Positions 60,124 through 64,000 of a stretch of DNA of 64,000 bases are shown piece after piece. The position numbers and the translations under genes were made by a program. Origin of the DNA: Atriophallophorus winterbourni (taxonomy: Eukaryota > Platyhelminthes > Trematoda > Plagiorchiida > Microphallidae). Within the stretch, counting starts at the first letter, position 1. Every line of letters starts with the position of its first letter. The stretch spans positions 1 through 64,000 of the forward strand of contig JACCGJ010018795.1 in the NCBI GenBank assembly GCA_013407085.1. Reading direction: 5' to 3'. Under the pieces are notes generated by a model that saw only the letters and a list, made by a program, of their open reading frames with translations, was not told the DNA's origin and made no database searches.

Positions 60124-60345
60124 CCCTTTGTCTACGGTAATTGGATATACGTATTTTAGGATATTTTTGTGTTATTCTGCTAAATTATGGCATAAATAAA
60201 ACACATGATTAATTTTTATGAATCAGGTACCAGTCGCCGCCTGGCAAGTGCACTCCGATGGTGACTGAAGGTACCGACGGAAGCTACTGAACAATCGACT
60301 GCTTGTTCAAGGTGGTAACTAGAGTTACCATCAGTAGACAAAGGG
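60124..60345 (+). mobile_element. piggyBac-like MITE, 222 bp
   Basis: Perfect 12-bp terminal inverted repeats CCCTTTGTCTAC (60,124-60,135) and GTAGACAAAGGG (60,334-60,345) are flanked on both sides by TTAA (60,120-60,123 and 60,346-60,349). TTAA target duplication with CCC-starting ends is diagnostic of piggyBac transposons. An internal hairpin GGTAACTAGAGTTACC lies at 60,313-60,328. It has no transposase, so it would be moved in trans by a full element elsewhere. Confidence 0.85.
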
Positions 60346-60487
60346 TTAAAATGAACCGGTCGGTACGAATTCGACTCACACATTTGACCGAAGTGCCAAA
60401 CGGTACAGCAGGTTTAGTATCGTGTTGTGGTAACGAGAGTTGCCCATGTAAGATAGGCGTCTGTTTACTTCTTTGCCATGTGCTTAG

Positions 60488-60615
60488 TAAACGCTTCGAC
60501 TAGTAGGCGATCCCTTGTGTTGTGGGATTCGCGATGGGTGAACGTGATTCGCGATGGACAGATTGACCTGTGTGATGAATCGTGACGTAATCGATAAGTG
60601 TGTGGGAAACTCGGA
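60488..60615 (+). repeat. Dispersed repeat, copy 2
   Basis: CCTTGTGTTGTGGGATTCGC, GGGTGAACGTGATTCGCG and AATCGTGACGTAATCGATAA match the copy at 57,765-57,875 with insertions. Same orientation, about 2.7 kb apart. Confidence 0.5.
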
Positions 60616-60861
60616 AACACATCATAAATTTTTGGTACCATTTTTAATCGAAATTTGAACATTTTGTGTCGACTAAATCTGTGTCTCATCTATTTACCGA
60701 TAATCCTCAATGTGTATCCTAGGTGCACACCTTAATTTCCGACAGATTTAATGAAGAAAAATGTGTCACCAACATTGCTTGACCCTATTACATAATAACA
60801 TTTTTCATATGATTTGCCTGCATTAAAATTTGTAACTACCTTTCAAAATTGATTCCAAGGT

Positions 60862-63800
60862 TGTTACGGCCGGGGAGGGTTTGGGGATAAGCTCCCAATT
60901 CCAAAAAAATAATCTAATGACGCGCATCTCATATAGCTTCTGACAACCAAGTCCAGCTGCTGACATGCACGGGTTGTCCTGCGTGCCCCGACGGAAGTGC
61001 TTCTACTGATAGGAGAAAGGGCAAGGGTGGCTTACTGGTGCCTCAAAACCAGCATGCTTTGGGTAGGTGGGCCTCGTACCTTCGTGGAGATGGTTCTAGG
61101 GGAAGGGGAACCCTTATTTCAAACATCCAATGTATTGTGTATACATCTAATCACTGACATGCTAAAACAAAGAGATTGCACTTTTTTAAATGGGTTGGCA
61201 TGGGTTCTGATGGACCTCGACTGCATGGATTTACTGTGCAAAACAGCCTGCTAAAAGCAGCAGAACCGAGAAGCAGCAGGAGCGAACGGATTTGGACTCT
61301 AAATCTCATGTTCTTTACTGGTACTATTACGCTGTTCAACGTTTATGCACCGACTGTCTTTGCGACGACTTCTGAGGTATAGCCTTTTTACCATAACCTT
61401 ACAACAGTCCTCAAAACGTGCCACTAATAACGGTGTACTGGTATAAGGTGATTTTAATGCGAGATTTGGTGCAGTTAACGAAAGTTTGCAAAATTCTATC
61501 GGAACGTACCGGGTAGGTCAAACTAATGAAAATGGACAACGCCTTTAAGAAATGTGCACACAGTAACACTTCCTTTCAAACAAAACTACAGCATATAGTC
61601 TCTTTGAAACACCCGAGCTCTAAGCATTGGCATCAGCTTGATCTTCCTCGTGTTAGGCGCACTAATATAGAAAGCGTACTTCTCACCAGATCATATCACA
61701 ATGCAGACGTTGACTCTGATCATTCGCTGGTATATGCGCAACTGAATCTTCCCCAGTCGAGATTTCACTGTATCAAATTGTTTACTGAAACAAGGATAGG
61801 TGCTACGTGCGAAACTAATGTAGCTGCACGATTTGCAAAAGTTCAAGATAACCCAACTCGAATCGGCTTTAGAAAACTAGGAATCTCTAAAATGCAGCAT
61901 ATGCCGAGTCACACTTTCCACTTACGGTCCGAAGAAAGCTCGAACGAGCGATTGGTTAGAAGCAAACGCTTCTGAGATGATTGCTGTTTTGGACAAGAAA
62001 CGATCAGCATTCTTGAAGTTCAAACGTATCCAAACAGATGAATACTTACGAATTCTAAGAGAAGCTAGAAATAAGGTCCAACAGACTGCAAGACGATATG
62101 TATTGATTTTTGAAATGAAATTAGCTTCAGTATCCAAAATGCTGCAGACACTGGAAATTTTCGCAGTTTGTATGATGGGATCAAGAGAGCCATCGGACCA
62201 AACAAACTTAAAACGGCTCTCATTAAGTCTTTATCTGGTAAGCCGATTGTCGACAAAACTCAACAGATGCAAAGATGGGTAGAGCACTTCTCCTCTCTCT
62301 GCTCTAGGGACAGTACGGATTTACCGCATGTACTTGAAAATGTCGAGCGATTGCCGACTATTGAATATATTGATACTCCACCTACTCTTGATGATCTCAA
62401 TGAGGCCATCGAGCGCTTAGCGAATGGAGAGGACCCTGGTGACGACGGAATTCCATCTGAGCTCATCAAATGCTGTAGAGCAGCATTATTACAACTTCTT
62501 CACCATTTGCTTCTTCAGTGCGGCAGGAGGAGTGTGTCCCACAAGAGATGCGAGAGACAGCTCATCACGATATTTAAGTATAAAGAAGATAGAGGCGACT
62601 GCAACAAGTACAGAAAAATCTCCGTTGTGAAATTTGTTGGCAATTTGTTTGATAAAGTCTTACAGATCCGGCTACATATTTTGGCTTACAGGGTCAACTA
62701 TGAATCACAATGTGGCTTCCGCAGCGAAAGATAAACCGTTGAAATCATTTTCTCCTCGAGACAACTTCAAGAAAAGTGACGCGAACAGCATATGCCACTA
62801 TACGAGGTTTTTAATGATTCAACGAAGGCATTCGACTACGTCAGCAAAGAGGGTCTTCTTAAAATGCTTGATTTGATAGGCTACCCAAAGGCTGCTCAAA
62901 CTCGTTATTTCTTTCCACTCAGACACGAAGGGCTCAGTCGATTTTAATTATTTCAGCTCAGAAGCCTTTGAAATTCGCCGAGGTGTCAAACAATGATGTG
63001 TTCTTCCTCCCACCCTGATCAGCATTCACTTCGCTCTACTTGTAAATCACGCTTTTAGAATGAAATCAGAAGGCATTGCCTAACGCAAGCAAACAGATGG
63101 CAGGGTTTTCAACCTGAATCGATTAAGAGCACAAACCATGGCATGGAATGTGCTAATCTGTAACCTGCTGTTTGCCGACGATGTAGCCTTTATTGCTCAC
63201 TCATAAGTGAACCTCCAGTCGCTAATGGAATGTTTTTTGTCGGCATGCAAAGACTTTAGGCTAACAGACAGCATGAGCAAGACCAAGGTCCTTGGTCAAG
63301 GGATTTTATCGCCTCCTATCATCACTGTTAAACACTATCACCTTGAACCAGTACATCATTTCACATAACGTGGTTCAACCATTGCGGATAACCTCTCGCT
63401 AGACATGCACATTGATAATTGGATAAGCAGAGCAGCTGCCATTTTGTGTCGATTGAACTCTTGTGTCAGGGATTACAGTAAGATAACTTTAAAGACAAAG
63501 ATAATGGTATGAAGCGCGTGCGTACTAAATGCTTTAGTGTACGGCAGGGAAACCTGGACCACATACGGAAGCTGAATCCTTTCCATCTACAAAGCATCCG
63601 TCGTATCTTGAACATATCGTGAATGCACAAAGTGACTACTGATCAATCGTTTTCAACAGCTGATCTACAGAACATGTTCACCCTAATACGACAGCACCGC
63701 TTGCGGTGACTTAACCACGTCTACTGAATGGAAAATGGCTGTATTCCGAAATATCTACTTTATGGTGAGTTGCAATCAGAAAGTTGACCATTTGGCAGAC

Positions 63801-64000
63801 CGCACTAGTGGTACAAATTCGTTTTCAAAAGAGATATGAAAGCTCTTGGCATTGACCACATGAGCTGAGAAGAACGTGCACTTGACCGTTCATATTGGGG
63901 CCATTGTGTAAAGCGTCGTCTGCAAGCTGGGGAGTAGCAGATACAGCGCTTGGCTGCTGAATGCATATCACGCCGCCGGCGTGTAACTGACGCCCAACGA
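60862..64000 (+). mobile_element. RTE-like retrotransposon copy 3, nearly full length, cut by the window end
   Basis: A 5' UTR shared with the copy at 39.7 kb is followed by the endonuclease (NSLLKAAEPRSSRSERIWTL at 61,240; SKHWHQLDLPRVRRTNIESV and SYHNADVDSDHSLVYAQL at 61,620-61,745), the linker REARNKVQQTARR, and the RT domain (62,168-62,734: QRWVEHFSSLC, DDGIPSELIKC, then NYESQCGFRSER). STKAFDYVSKEGLLKML (62,815-62,865), LLFADDVAFIAHS (63,170) and the C-terminal WLGHV-type region follow. Stops and frameshifts occur in each part. The 3' end lies beyond 64,000. Confidence 0.88.

Noticed and set aside
1..64000. tRNA, rRNA, CRISPR arrays
   Set aside because: No B-box-bearing cloverleaf, rRNA core or regularly spaced direct repeats were noticed by eye; a dedicated tRNA scan was not possible.

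Overview
The window is AT-rich eukaryotic chromosomal DNA with spliced genes and many dead non-LTR retrotransposons. It most resembles a flatworm, probably a trematode. Reasons: several CR1-like and RTE-like copies, very short introns (26 and 37 nt) beside kilobase ones, a divergent single-exon peptide-type GPCR, and hammerhead-ribozyme-like repeats recalling those of schistosomes. This is inference; no marker gene fixes the species.

Three gene models are well supported. A rhodopsin-class GPCR lies on the minus strand at 7,357-8,403. A 13-exon plus-strand gene (12,130-33,274) joins into one 645-residue frame: EF-hand pair, long coiled coil, and a C-terminal Rab GTPase ending in Cys-Cys-Gly, the architecture of RASEF/CRACR2A/RAB44. 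A minus-strand zinc-finger gene (42,522-44,754) ends in the paired C2H2 fingers typical of Hunchback/Ikaros proteins and contains a 26-nt intron. A possible isolated exon with a PCNA-binding-like motif lies at 3,288-3,474.

Layout: 1-700 hammerhead-like repeats; 3.3 kb possible exon; 7.4-8.4 kb GPCR; 9.2-10.4 kb dead CR1; 12.1-33.3 kb Rab-fusion gene whose introns hold hammerhead-like repeats, CR1 fragments and an antisense RTE copy; 34.3-39.8 kb an RTE copy split by a CR1 insertion; 40.1-42.0 kb CR1; 42.5-44.8 kb zinc-finger gene; 46-57 kb RTE and CR1 remnants; 60.1 kb a 222-bp piggyBac-like MITE; 60.9-64.0 kb an RTE copy running off the window end.

The most unusual content is the dispersed hammerhead-like family. 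Its copies together show the CUGAUGA, stem II, GAAA and NUH elements of a type I hammerhead with a tiny palindromic stem III (ACCGGT), arranged as two hammerheads flanking a 137-209 bp body. All copies seen are mutated, so activity would need an intact relative elsewhere in the genome.
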